Source of the DNA: Sipunculus nudus
Lineage: Eukaryota > Annelida > Sipuncula > Golfingiida > Sipunculidae
DNA length: 64,000 nucleotides
NCBI GenBank assembly: GCA_026874595.1
Contig: CM049307.1
Location: 48,269,678 to 48,333,677, forward strand
Reading direction: 5' to 3'
The notes beneath the pieces were generated by a model. It was not told where the DNA came from, searched no databases, and saw only the letters and a program-made list of their open reading frames with translations. The position numbers were made by a program, and so were the translations under genes. Numbering within the stretch: position 1 is the first letter of the stretch; every line of letters starts with the position of its first letter. Shown here in pieces: positions 48,041 through 60,308 of this stretch.

Positions 48041-48110
48041 AGAACGGTGTCTAGTGGGTCAGGCGGTACACGTCGGAGAAAGTCCACGGTTCGAACCCCG
48101 CCGGTGCCTC
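48041..48110 (+). mobile_element. tRNA-like sequence, probable SINE head
   Basis: CACGGTTCGAACCCCGCC contains a perfect Pol III B box (GGTTCGAACCC). TGTCTAGTGGGTCAGG upstream fits a decayed A box. The 3' acceptor-like CCGGTGCC has only partial pairing with AGAACGG at the 5' side, and the T stem is broken, so this is not a functional tRNA gene. The downstream body and tail are not recognisable. Confidence 0.5.
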
Positions 48111-48466
48111 AATATAGCATAATGGTGAAAGTACTAAAGACCTTTATCGAGTCGCTCAGCTGTCCAAGAACAGGTTATGACTTCTGGTTTATTCCTAGCC
48201 CCTTTAATACAAAATCTAACATCAAGAAGGGTTAATTATTACATATTTCTATTACTAGGTTATATTTAAGTATTTTAATCTTCATTCAATATACAGTCTG
48301 ACCAACGTGCCATGGACCTATCTTAGAAAAGGACACACTTTTGAATAATTACAATATCAAAGAAAGAGCTATTTTAAGGACAAAAGTTGATCCTCCAAAA
48401 GTACAAAATGTATGCTTTTTTGTATACATAAAATGTGGCTATATGAAGACAGGTTATTCATTTTTA
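48111..48466. other. Non-coding stretch, no gene seen
   Basis: Nothing recognised beyond the start of the MITE copy that follows. Confidence 0.5.
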
Positions 48467-48826
48467 ATAATGGGGCCCAATCACCTATCTTACCTTTATC
48501 AACTAAAGGTAATCCCTTTTGCATTTAACAAGGGCATCTTTACAGCAAGTCAGATAAGCCAGAGCTTTGCAAACTGCGTTTTGCAACAAGTTATCTTTCT
48601 ACCTTAGCCTATGTATGCAACCTACTACCTAAGGTTACATGTTTTTCCCGTTTGTTAACATTGCTGTGTTAGAAAGATGTTGTTGATAAACAAGTTTATA
48701 CATCCTTCACGAAGGCCTTATAAGAACTTTTCATATTTAAAATTACTCTTGAATCTTTACTATGTACACTGAGGAAGCCAGGAATCACATAAATCCTTTT
48801 TAAAAAAGTAGGTGAATCGGCACCTT
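48467..48826 (+). mobile_element. MITE family A, copy 3
   Basis: The left end includes TGGGGCCCAATCACCTATC and the right end AAGTAGGTGAATCGGCACCTT, an inverted pair. TTA follows the right end (48827-48829) and also precedes the left end (48464-48466), though the first few left bases are altered. The body shares AAGTCAGATAAGCCAGAGCT, GCGTTTTGCAACAAGTTATC, TAAGGTTACATGTTTTTCCC and GATAAACAAGTTTATACATC with copies 1 and 2. Confidence 0.85.
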
Positions 48827-49340
48827 TTAGCCTGAAAGAAAACCCATTAAACTACAAATCACGAAGAAAGTGTATTACATGGATAACAGAAGTACTTACA
48901 GAAATATCAGAAACCCGATATATTTACCTAACGATTCAAAACCACGCACTTTCATTGAGGACATAACCCCTTAATTATATTAAGTGTCTAAGGGCTGACG
49001 GTGTGAGGGTTCTTTGCCTCTTTACGTAATTACAAAGTTACAGACGTTTATTTACCCCGCGCACACAGACGTGGATGAAGTGTCGTCTGTCAATAGATTA
49101 TTGGCCATCTATTAACCTAAAAGCGAGGTGATTGGTGGAGATGTCTGCTACTGTCATGCTCCATCAACTCACGAGGTCTAGTCCTTCCCGACACGGACAC
49201 TCCAGCAACTGTTCATTAGGCACGAGAGGACGACGACAACGGGGGCGACAGCGTCTTTGTCGACACGTTGACGGTAAGGACAGCTGCGGATCGGCAGAGC
49301 GCTTTAATTAACTATACTTCTCTCGTAGAAATACTCAGCA
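48827..49340. promoter_or_regulatory. Candidate regulatory island
   Basis: From about 49.0 kb the DNA becomes GC- and CpG-richer, with GTGATTGGTGG (inverse CCAAT), CAGCTG and CTTTAATTAACT. No coding frame. Regulatory role is inference. Confidence 0.2.
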
Positions 49341-50915
49341 AAAGCACATCAGCTCCAGGAAATGAAATCCCCCAAGGTCATTAATCTAACCGAATCCACA
49401 ATGGGGGGTAGTGATTCTATCAAACGCTGTAGGACTCAGTAGGAACTTGCGATTGGATCCCCAGTGCAGATAGGCTTGCAACCACAGCGATTGTATAGGC
49501 AACGCTGGGATGACACAGCTTCTCAGCACCGTGAGAGCCATAGTTACGGTCTCCTCGGATACACGCGCAACAATATAACACACTAACTCCTTCTGGAAAA
49601 GAAATTAATTCCTGAATGTCGTTCCTTGTGGCATCTTCTGAAACCGAAAACACAAAACTATTCCTTCTCGTGAGAATAACTAATTTTCGAGCCCCCTTTA
49701 TCTATATATAGAACTAAAGAAGTAATCACAGGTCCGCTCCCACGCAAACAAACCTTTTCAAAAAGCAGCTGTTGAGGCCTGATAATTATTTGTATTACTT
49801 GTAATTCCTAAATCAAATGCAAACCAAATATCAGGGGAAAATCTCCCACGCAAAATATCAACTGTTTGAAATGTCGGAAGGATATTGAATTAGAAAGCCC
49901 CATGACAAATATAAGAACATCACCAAAACATGAAAGATGAACCCTTTATGTTTATAAATATAATTAATCATGCATTTGGATTGTCGATGAAAGAAATAAA
50001 AAATCATTTCCTGTATATTAGAAGAATGGCTTCTGTGCGGTTTGTCCGGGTTAAATCTACAGCACTGGAGGAAAAAAGTATACTTGTGCCATGCATCATG
50101 AAAATATAGATTATATCTGTCTACACTCAATACCGGGACAATCCACCAGGAAAAAAGCAGAGGTCTCTGTCCTCCAGATTTCACTATCTTTTTGGTCGGA
50201 GAATCCTCCCAAACCCGGGTCATATTGATTATAAATCATCCTTCACATTTCACTATATCCTCCCAAGGTCTTTATGTTCCCGACCTCACCTCCCTGAGTT
50301 CCTCGTGCCAGTATCCAATATAACCAGTCCATTGTACCAGAAACATAACTGACATGTCAGGTCCTTTTTTTCTATATCTCACCATTTTGCCGACCTCTCT
50401 GCCTCCTTTACTTCTTGTTATTCTGCTTTAGCCCATTATCCCTGACTCCTAACTATTCCATGCAGCTGGTTCTATTTTATTCTATTCGCACGACCTGACG
50501 ATACTATTCATCACAATACCTCCCAATCACTTGACCATTCTCCTCAGTTTACATATCTGAACCTCATTACTTTCCTAAAAATGTGTTCTCGCTATAAACT
50601 AACCTTATCATAACCTGTCAGCATTTCCCGTTTAACCAATCAAACCCTTCGCCCGTGCTTTTACACTCTGCTCTGTGCCTGCTACCCTTTTTTTTCATTT
50701 CCATCCCTAATCAAATACAATTTTGCAAATTTTACATCAACTGATTAATCAATTTTGTCATCATTATTTTTTTTCTTTTCGTATCATACATTTCTGTTTT
50801 TAAACGGAATGTCATTTATCGTTCACGTACATGTGCCGTTGGAAATTGATCAGTTTCCGAACATTATACCATATTACGAATGCTCTTTTAACTAACACCA
50901 ACGTCTCCACAAGCA

Positions 50916-50916
<1 letters not shown>
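49341..50916. other. Non-coding stretch, no gene seen
   Basis: Overlapping minus-strand frames at 49386-49653, and one of 121 codons at 49858-50223, lack motifs. 50.3-50.8 kb is strongly pyrimidine-rich on the plus strand, with many CCT/TTC words. Not identified. Confidence 0.5.

Positions 50917-50995
<79 letters not shown>
50917..50995. repeat. (AT)n microsatellite
   Basis: Two (AT)n blocks, of about 12 and 24 units, separated by AAATG. Confidence 0.97.
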
Positions 50996-50996
<1 letters not shown>

Positions 50997-51017
50997 CAAC
51001 AATCACTATAGCTCCCC

Positions 51018-51345
51018 AGCCGATATCCCAACCGCAGCCAAAACCGCATGGGCAACAGTCACTAGCTTCCAGCCGATATCCCAACCGCAGCCAAGACCAC
51101 TCGGGCGACAGTCAATAGCTTCTATGCGAAGCCTTAACTGCCGATCTCAACCACAGCGTCAAAAATCATCTTGTCTACCCAATTCCCGACTGCAGCTTCC
51201 CGACTGATATAATATTCCTAACATTAACCTCAGCCAAGCTTTATCTGTCACCGCGACATTTATCCCGACCGCACGGCTACCGTCTCCACCTCGAAGCCGA
51301 TATCCCAACCGCAGACAAGACTGGACCCGACAACTATCACAAACA
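51018..51345. repeat. Degenerate 53-bp minisatellite
   Basis: AGCCGATATCCCAACCGCAG starts units at 51018 and 51071 (exactly 53 bp apart). A diverged unit lies near 51124, and a further match at about 51296 (AGCCGATATCCCAACCGCAG). Between them are shorter CCCGACTGCAGC/CCCGACCGCAC words. GC-rich, unlike its surroundings. Minus-strand frames through it read GCGWDIGW-like residues by repetition only. Confidence 0.75.
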
Positions 51346-51399
51346 TCCCGACCCGTATTCCTGTACCCCACGGAGACCTCGCTGGCACCTATTACCAAC

Positions 51400-52289
51400 T
51401 ACCTCGCACACTGAGCAGAATAGGACTCAAAACAGTACGACTCAGCTGGCTAGGGATTGTAGGTATAGAAACGCTATCCCAAAAATGTACTGGGGACACG
51501 CATATACACCAGCGGCTTAGGTATACATGTTATGAAGAGGGTAATGTAATACGTTCACATACGATGGATAAGAATTGTTTCTTTCGGGTAAATAACATTA
51601 ACATTGGTGTATTTGTGGTAAGGACATCACGGAATAATGAATATTTTGTAAGTATGCGCGTGTACAATGTAAACATAAGGTGTTTCCTTGAAACGTCACA
51701 AATTCGGATTTTAAAATTTGACAGTTGAGCTAATTAGTCACAATTTCCAACTGGAAGAGGTTCGTTTGGAGAAGAAACGACCCCTGACGGAAGGATGACT
51801 TAACTGTCCTCAACTTTCCGAGTGGTATCCTTCGCGTGGCGTTCGTTATAATCAACTTCCTTGACTACCTCGTTTATGCACCTTTATTCTGCCCTCATCC
51901 TAGTTTAATCTGACCTTTTCTCTTCATTATATCTCAGACCTGTCGGCCCTTTTGCATGTAAAGATGATTAACCAACATTATTAATTAACAAAAGACCCTT
52001 TTTTATTACAAAAGATTAGTCTGTTTAAACCATTGCTTCTCGATTCCATAAGGAGGCATGTGTCTATGTGGCGAGAGCCAACGGTGTCAGCTTTAATATA
52101 TCAGATTCATAACAGGCATACAGAGAGTGATTCCTAATATGAAATTAATCAGAATGTATTTCTTAGAAATAATGCGGTAAAAACGAAGATTGTAGTGATC
52201 GTGTTTCTGAGATGCCTTTTCTTCTCACATAAAGGCGACCATAAGCAGATATTAAATGTTCCAAACATCATGAAATATTAATTATTTAA
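51400..52289. other. Non-coding stretch, no gene seen
   Basis: Unique DNA; nothing recognised. Confidence 0.5.
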
Positions 52290-52740
52290 TCAAGTCTTAT
52301 GATGGGGCCGCTCTCTGGTCGGCTAGAAGCCGGAGCGGACTCCTTGGCAAATGTGAACTCATTCAGATTAAACAGGCTTTCTGAAGCAATTCGCGCGTAA
52401 ATTGGGCCTGTTGTTGTCTTTACATTGGCACTTGTCTCATATTTAATAATAAATCTACTACCACAATACTGCTAAGTAGATGTGGACTATCTGGGCATGT
52501 CTGCTTTTGTTGATTTAGCCATGTTTTCTCATATCCATCTCGATATAATTTGCCTTAACATGTTCCGTGGGAGCTTGTTCGGATGCCCATGATCGCTTCA
52601 AAACGTCTTGAAATTTGCCCGGCATCACAAGGGGCCTTATTATGGGTAATGGTCACCTGAACGTCAATTAAAGAAATGTTTTTCTCCCGTTATCTTCTTT
52701 CAAGGAGATTGGCCAAATTCACAGGGGGATATCAGATGCA
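52290..52740. promoter_or_regulatory. Candidate regulatory island
   Basis: GC-richer repeat-free segment (CTCTCTGGTCGGCTAGAAGC and CACAAGGGGCCTTATTATGG regions). No frame of note. Low confidence. Confidence 0.15.
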
Positions 52741-53764
52741 TCCCAATTTATCAGTCAGACACAAACAAAGTTCCAGGTATATATGTTTTACTTCATGTCC
52801 TGATATTTATACAGTATAATCACGCTACTGTAACCTATCCCCTGGACTGCTAAATCAAAATATTTCTCTCACCAGAACGCTGACAGTGGAATTCGCAATT
52901 TATATTAATTTAGGCCTAGTGTTCTGTTGGCAATCTGCCGATCTTCTTTTTCATTTTGTAATGCCTTTATTTCTGTATTAACAGAAGAAAAAATGCATAT
53001 ATACACGGCGCAAATAAGTCTCTATGTTCTTTTTATAAAATACCGGGTGTAAACGATGCTAAAAAGGTTTTGCCTAATTTATTGGGATAATTTCGTGTGT
53101 GTGTTTTTTTAAATAATATTTTCAGTTATAAATTGGAACTCCTTCATTTGACAAAATTAAAGTGAAAATCACTAATTGCCCAGTTTTGGAATGCTGAAAA
53201 AATGTTATGATTACTCTCCTTGGACATTGGTGTTCTGTTTAAGATGAAATTAACCTGCTAAGTGTAATTTTAATTAATATCATTAACATATGAGAACAAA
53301 TACAAAGTGGTAACCTCTTTCATGTCGTTTAAAAACACATTTTGGATGAGGTATGGTAACAAGGCCGGGAGGTGAACTTGTTCGACTATGTACAAGATTA
53401 AGGAAGACATAAGTCAACAGTTGCCAATTTACGGTATACATGTCCACAGTCACACTGGCTTTGGTAAATTTCTCCTTTTTCTTTTTCCTCTTTTTTTTCG
53501 TGAGTATCCTTAATCCGGCGATTAAAATAAAAAAAATCTTTATCCTTGGTGGCGATAACCTGTCTATAGTGTAATCCTGAAGAACATAGGGTGATCTTGG
53601 GGTAATTAAAGCCCCTCCTCTTTTTCTACTGACAGTGGCTTCTTCTGGAAAAGACAATTTTAAACATTTCATGTATAAATTGTTGTCTTTAAAATGGGTA
53701 ATTCCACAAAACAATCACCTGTATTTTGAAAGCAGAAGACTAAAATCAGTTAAACATTGAACCA

Positions 53765-53768
<4 letters not shown>
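52741..53768. other. Non-coding stretch; longest chance ORF
   Basis: The longest frame in the window (143 codons, minus, 53283-53714) lies here. Its product has a lysine-rich patch (TKKKRKKKKEKF) encoded by a T-rich run, no known domain and no supporting context. I judge it a chance frame. Confidence 0.55.
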
Positions 53769-53812
<44 letters not shown>

Positions 53813-53824
53813 GTGTGTGTGTGT
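53769..53824. repeat. Compound (AT)n(GT)n microsatellite
   Basis: (AT)n with a C interruption passing into (GT)n of about 6 units. Confidence 0.97.
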
Positions 53825-54767
53825 TTATACATCATGGTAAGTAAATATTCTCCCTGGACATGTTACAGGCATTTAAGAGGTTTAAACATAAAGGGATTGC
53901 TTATATTTAATTAACATATGCGTGCGGTGCAACTATCATATAAAAATGGCAGATTTATGAAGCGCCGTCTTTGCCCATAGAACACCCATCCTTTGAAATA
54001 ATAGATGTCGCTATCCATGGAATACAAACATCGTGTCCTGAAAGCTGTTTTAACGGTTGACAGATAAACTGTCGACAAATTAGGTCGATACATGTGGACG
54101 AGGGTTTTTCCCCAGTGTTTGTCCGATGAAGAACGGTTACCTATACCCGTTTGAACTCTAATGGTGGTTTTCAGTAAAATAGACCTGCAAGAAAAATATT
54201 TTATTTATATATAATCAATATATACTGAAACAGGATTTGTAGAATGTTGGCAGTGAACCTGTGTGAATGACACAAAGCAAACGGGGAGTTTTTGTCCACT
54301 TGTAATATACCTGATAACATAATGTATGGAGAGAGCTTTCATATCGTGAAATCTATATTTTAGGAGCTTCAGGGTCGTATATACTTTCAACCTTCTGAAG
54401 TGTTTTGTTCTAAGCAAATGTACGTTATGGAAACTGGATATATTTTACCGATGAAAATGTATTGGTTTTGCGTATTCGTGCATGTAAATAATGTATGAAA
54501 AATGATGAGAATTGAGACAGTCTTAAGTAGCACGTCACCTTAAAAGTAAAAGTAAAAGTAAACACTTCTTTCCCAATCTCTAATGAATACATAGCTTTCA
54601 GATACACTTTTATTTCTCTATAACATAAGTGGCGTATAAGCAAAAGCTGTCAATGGAATATACCTTCCTTTTTCTTATGCTGGGGTTCTAAGCTTTAATG
54701 CCTCTGCATTTCCCTCTGTTTTTAAAGATAAAGATAAATGGTTACTTTTGTCGTCAGAAATATGTCG

Positions 54768-54770
<3 letters not shown>
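53825..54770. other. Non-coding stretch, no gene seen
   Basis: Unique A+T-rich DNA; a short AAAGT repeat at 54542-54561 (about three units). Confidence 0.5.

Positions 54771-54831
<61 letters not shown>
54771..54831. repeat. (TA)n microsatellite
   Basis: About 30 uninterrupted units. Confidence 0.98.
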
Positions 54832-54834
<3 letters not shown>

Positions 54835-57199
54835 TCTTAGGGGAGATTAAAATTCTCGCCTAGGCCATGGACAGAATTAACAGAGATATTGGTTTTACAT
54901 GATGTTGGTATATTTACCTTTAAATAAAGCATCATTTTTATAAATATATAAATAAAAGCACACGCAAGAAAAAAAAATAATAAATTGTTCATTTCTTAAC
55001 GTTAGATGAAATGAAAAATATGTGAGAAACATGTAGTGTTTCAAACAATCAACAATGCCTCTGTATTCGTGCACAAGTTAATAATTTGAACTTTTGGAGC
55101 TGACTTTAATTTTCTACAGCAAACCAGATAAACTTGAAATTCTTTGTCTCATGCATAAAGCTGCACCAGAGGCTAATAGGACGGCAGGGATAACCTTCGT
55201 TCCAATTTGCTTCAGAATAATTTCAAGACTGCCAGTTAATCTAGGATTCAGAACCCATCAAAAGCCTGATTAAGGGAAAGCTAAAGAAAGAAGTATTTTT
55301 GTATATGAATATAACCTCATGCAACACAAGAAAACCTGAGGACAAAAGAACTTATGGTTTCAGGAATCCTTGCAGGTTTCTTGCAGGCATATGAGATCGA
55401 ATTTAGATCGTAAGCATGGCATTAAAATGAACACATATGGCCGCTGATGCTGACGGATTTCTTTGATTCATTTTGAGAATAATGAAATTTTTAGACAATC
55501 AGGACATTTGAGTTGTAAACGTTATTTATGGGTTTGTACGCCCAGACCTGTTTTCCAAAAAATCCTAAATGAACATGCTTTTTTTCTGAAATTTCAGTCG
55601 AAATACCCGGAAGTTACCGAAACAATTATCCAATTTTATCCACTAAGAATAGAGAAACAATGAAACGTGATCTTTATTAAGGGATCCAGTTTGTTCTAGA
55701 GGTTCTAGCTAATAACCGGAAAAGAAAATGGATGAGAGAAAATCAGGAAAAGATGGTGGAATTTCCTTAAAAGGCCAGGCTGAAAACCAGGTCTGTTTGA
55801 CTCACGAATGTTCTGCTGTATAAGTGAATCAGGTGTATATGAGAGAGGAGGACGCATTTCCTGTTAACAGAGAGAACAGATCGTCTGATCGCAGATTAAC
55901 ACATTCGGAAACGCCGGCTCATTCGGAAACGTTGGCTTAGGTAGCCCCCGACAGGTTGAAGAAAGTCGACTAATGGGTGAAAGGATGTAAGATAACTTGT
56001 GTCTGTTGCTGCCCGCTGGATACCGTCTATATTTCGTTTATATAGCGCGACTATACTGTGTGTCTGCAAATTGTTACACGAAATCAAGAATATTTATCAT
56101 GATGTTAAATGTACATAATTAATTGCAATTATATGTGTATTATCTCACGCTATTATTTAATTTGGCTGAACACAATAGTTTCCGGGTAAACTTTTAAGGC
56201 ACAAGGACATTGTTCCTCCAATGCACCTGTTTCATACATTTTTATGGTTTCTGTGTGTGAGTAAACGGTCCACGTCTGTCTGTTAACCACATCAAGACTG
56301 GGTGACTAGAAGTCCGATTTTGAGCATCTCCCAAATATGACACATGACAGAACAAACCTAAGAAACACCGGTTCGAAAATCGTTTCGCGGTACGGCCGCC
56401 TGCGCTATATGATAATGTTTAACGCCACTGATCGGGCAGATTCAACCATATTTCCACTCATATACAGGAGTAACCACAGTTTTAGAACGAAATGTTTGCC
56501 GATACCATAATTTTTCAAGGAATATTGCTATATTTAACAAATTATAAGTGAAGAGTTCCATTTAATGCTATGTTGGTATATCCCGATCATCCGTCAGAGG
56601 TCGCTCTCTTCCAGTTATGGTTTGTTAGATGTCAGAGATTACTTATCTCAACTCTCAAAATCTCAATATCAAACGTGTCAAAATTCTAACAAAAAGCCTC
56701 ATGGTTATATGGCGCATACCCATGCTAATTAGATAATATTTGTTTCATCACGTCCTATATGACGATTCATTAATGTGCAAGTATTAAATGTATATAAATC
56801 TCTATAATCATTTACTTAACAGTATGGAGTACCTAGAATTCAATGTTATTTTATTTCGTAAAGGTGAGAGCAATTCGTCAAGGCTGCTTATGGTGAACAC
56901 TTTCTATCAATAGCAAAAAAATCCTTACAGATGTAATATTTTTTGTGGTTGCATGAAAACGTTATCTGTCACCTCTCTAAAAGGGGTGTGCATATCACAA
57001 CAGAGAATTTATACATTAAACAATACATTCTGCATAAAAAAGTTCGATTTATAAATCAATATACGGTTCTTTTTTTAATTGTATACTGGACATGCTACTA
57101 TTTTGCTATAGTATCTATGAAAATTTCACATTATTGTCTTTCAAGATGACATCGATATAATGCATCACATAGACAGGTTCTCTCTTTATCTATGGTCCT
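54832..57199. other. Non-coding stretch, no gene seen
   Basis: Unique DNA. Contains an 18-bp tandem duplication at 55902-55937 (CATTCGGAAACG, then CC or TT, then GGCT). No coding evidence. Confidence 0.5.
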
Positions 57200-57860
57200 A
57201 AGTGAGGGCTAAAATACCGACGGGCCTTGAGCCCTTTATTGAAACCTATTCCAAATGCAAGTCCGCACACTGTCGCTATCTGACCAGATTGCGAAAGAGC
57301 TTGAATTGAGCAGAGAACCAGTCTATGGGCAGGTGTTTCATTACAAACGTTGTTACGAGTTGAACGTGATTGGCCGGTATCAAAATTGGAATATGGATCA
57401 CCGTAATGCTGGGAATCAATCTAATTTCTAGGCCATGATATGGGCGGCAATGAAAGATAATTGGAATAAATTTGACATAATGTATTAAAGTAATTAATTT
57501 TGGTAGTAGATTTTAGACAATATATAGGGCACATTAATACTGGGGCAATCAGTCTAATAAGGTTTTAAAATTACATTAGATGGACCACTCAACATGCCAT
57601 TAATAAGGAACTGATTTTTAAATGGTTTACAACGAGTGAACCAGGGCCTTCTGGGGTTTGAAAACAGGCCCTGCAAATATTAGTGAAATACCATCGGACC
57701 ACGTGCATAATTATATTGTTAATATGAGCATTCCACAGGTCTCAGGAACTCCCCGCTGTATCCACGCTGCCCTGTCCGTCTCTAACGTGAACAATGCATA
57801 AAGGTTGCACTAATGGAACGATCTTAACATAGATTATTTGAGTAATTAATCGTAGGGCAA
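57200..57860. promoter_or_regulatory. Candidate TAAT-rich regulatory island
   Basis: Repeat-free sequence with a high density of TAAT/ATTA cores (TAATTGG, AGTAATTAATTTTGG, CATTAATAC, CCATTAATAAGG), GTGATTGGCC (inverse CCAAT) and a CAGGGCC/GGCCCTG inverted repeat near 57.65 kb. Pattern suggests homeodomain-bound DNA; unproven. Confidence 0.22.
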
Positions 57861-59820
57861 AATGTTGAAATAAACAGAACTTGTTCACATGCTATATATT
57901 CAGAAATTGACGTATTAATTAATTGGAAAACCTGACTTTGATCTGGCCTTATAAAATGATTATGTAATTTGTTAATCGACAATTATAAAACGTTACTGAC
58001 GGCCGTGCTCAATTCAGGATTTATTTATAATGTCAATATTTGGAATCATTAATTATACCGTCTTTATTATTGATTCTACTAAACAAATAAAAAAAAGAGT
58101 CATTAGTTAATAGCTGAGTTGTCATTTATAAGAGCCAGTGACGATATGGCAGTGATAGAACAACCAGCGACAAGGGAGCTCATCGCTAAATTAAGATGCA
58201 AATTACAAGAATGATAAGCGATTAGCAGGAGAGATCTGGCCGAAACTGCTCATGCAGGAGTGACAAACCCCTCTGTTGATAGACGCTGACATGGCCATAA
58301 TCACCGTTCCAGCACGTCACCTGAATTATACAACAGCCAATGAAATACATGTCCGTTAAATTGGCTCCGGTTTAGCTGTGCCTTGGTCATGTTTGCTATG
58401 AACCCGCCCCTGTCTACCCGTCCGCCATGCGTTTATTATACATCACCCATCGCCCTGGTGGTTGTAGAAAAGTTATAAATTTCATTTTTTTTTCACAAAG
58501 TCGTCAAGGTTGTCGTGGCAAGCTGTTTTTCTGCACAACAAGACGTCATTTCCTAATAACACGCGTGTTTCAGAACACATTTCTTGGGCTGTTTCCCGCC
58601 ACTGGCCTCCGAAAGTCAATGCTTATGTACAGCCAGCTGTCCTGACGTTTCAGTTGTTAATGGTAAAAACTTGTTTTTTTTTTCTTGCATTGGCTGAATT
58701 TAAAAATCATGACGTCACATTTGTTGTAGCTCTGACATATGACGTCAGTTCCTGTAAGTGCGCGGTTCATATAGTAGACTTTTCCAGTTCAAGCCATTCC
58801 ATCACCTCTAGACGTTTTAAAAAAATAAATACGTCCATTCTTCCAACCAAAATATACTTTTAAAACCATTTTAAACTACATGCTCCGTTAAGATCCCGAA
58901 AAGTTATCAACGCTACTTCAATGTTTAAAATGCACATTCAAATATATGACAGGCATTCGTTTTCAGTTTTAATATCTCCATATTAATATACCCATTTCTT
59001 TAAGTTTTCAATTTTTTATTTTTGAATATTGTTGTCTAGAATGTACTTAATAACAAATTCTATCAAAACATCTGTTTTATTAGTATTTTTCAGGGTATGA
59101 ACCCAAATCCGGAAATAATTTTCCAGCCATTACGAACAATTGCCCAGTTTACGCCGAATATGTAGATGACATTTAAACACACGCACATATAAATAATTAA
59201 ACGCTCTTACTTAATTTTATATAGCGACTGACATATCCAAATATAACCTCCCTCAAACGCCGTCATCAGACGACACATGACCTGCTCTCCAAGTCGCCGC
59301 CAGTTGGATTGTCGTAATTACCGCCAAAAACACCTGGCATATGTCATGAGAAAAAGCGAGTAATAATCTAATGATGGCAGCTGGTACCGGCTGCAAATGT
59401 CACAAGAAAGTAAAGTTTTGAATTAGAAAAAGCAATGGAAGGCCATTAGTTAAACTATGCTGGGGTCCTGAGCGAGTGTTGACCGAAACGCTGGAATAAT
59501 TATGACGTCATAAATTTTACTTTGTGTGTTTACGCCAGCGCGAAAGGCTTCCTGCTAATTTCGTTGAAATGAACTGAGTGTTTTGATGCATTCTTTTTTT
59601 TCAGAAAAAAATATGTTCTATTTTAGCCATCATAATAATAATCTCGCTAAAGATACCCTCTCAGATGGCTAATCTTTCCTGGTGCCCCATTCGACAAATG
59701 CTTCCACCTTTTGTACGCCTATATCCATTTGTTCAGTTAAATGCCCATATTTCCAGAAGGCATTCCTTTTTCAGTTCTAAACAGCTGATTAGTTAATGAA
59801 GTTGTTAAGAATAGGGATGA
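57861..59820. other. Non-coding stretch, no gene seen
   Basis: Unique DNA. Overlapping frames of 72 and 117 codons at 58427-58863 read the same bases in different frames, with no domain recognised. Confidence 0.5.
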
Positions 59821-59940
59821 ATGAATAGCCATGCTGGTTCATTGTACGTAGAAATGGAACATGAATACACAGAAAAGTCGGTTCACTGCCGATGGGAAGT
59901 AGTGCACCGACTTTTCTGTGTATTCATGTTCCATTTCTAT
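59821..59940. repeat. Foldback hairpin element, copy 2
   Basis: The left arm 59849-59882 (TAGAAATGGAACATGAATAC and on) is perfectly complementary to 59906-59939 over 34 bp. After one mismatch, CACT/AGTG adds 4 bp, leaving a 13-nt loop. The 27 bases before the stem (59821-59847) match those before copy 1 at 25 positions. The right arm runs straight into (AT)n. Confidence 0.95.
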
Positions 59941-60005
59941 ATATATATATATATATATGTAAATATATATAAATATATATATATATATTTATATATATAT
60001 ATATA
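59938..60005. repeat. Imperfect (AT)n tract
   Basis: AT repeats broken by GTAAAT and AAAT; begins at the outer end of the hairpin's right arm. Confidence 0.95.
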
Positions 60006-60308
60006 ATATGGAAGAAACTAAAATATGATATAACCCGATACTTTATGAAGTAAGATATGACGGGCTATTCTAAGATTTTTCCAGATATAAAAGAGATATA
60101 AAAAGTTTCTAATGCGATTGATTTTATATGCTACTACTCTCAAGGGGCTGTACTAGATTGCAAAATAATAAAACATTTATACAGTGGGTATTATTCATCA
60201 CTGAGTATACATTACTTTCTTACATATAGTCTTTTTATATAAATCATTAAAATTTTCAACCAAAGCGACAATTTTTCTTTAAACACCGTTTTAAAAATCG
60301 ATTAGGGG
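60006..60308. other. Non-coding stretch, no gene seen
   Basis: A+T-rich DNA up to the SINE target site. Confidence 0.55.

Noticed and set aside
53283-53714. 143-codon minus-strand open frame, the longest in the window
   Set aside because: No domain, lysine patch from a T-run, no splice or promoter context; consistent with chance.
58427-58863. Overlapping 72- and 117-codon plus-strand frames
   Set aside because: Two frames of the same bases, one with a poly-Phe run; neither shows a domain.
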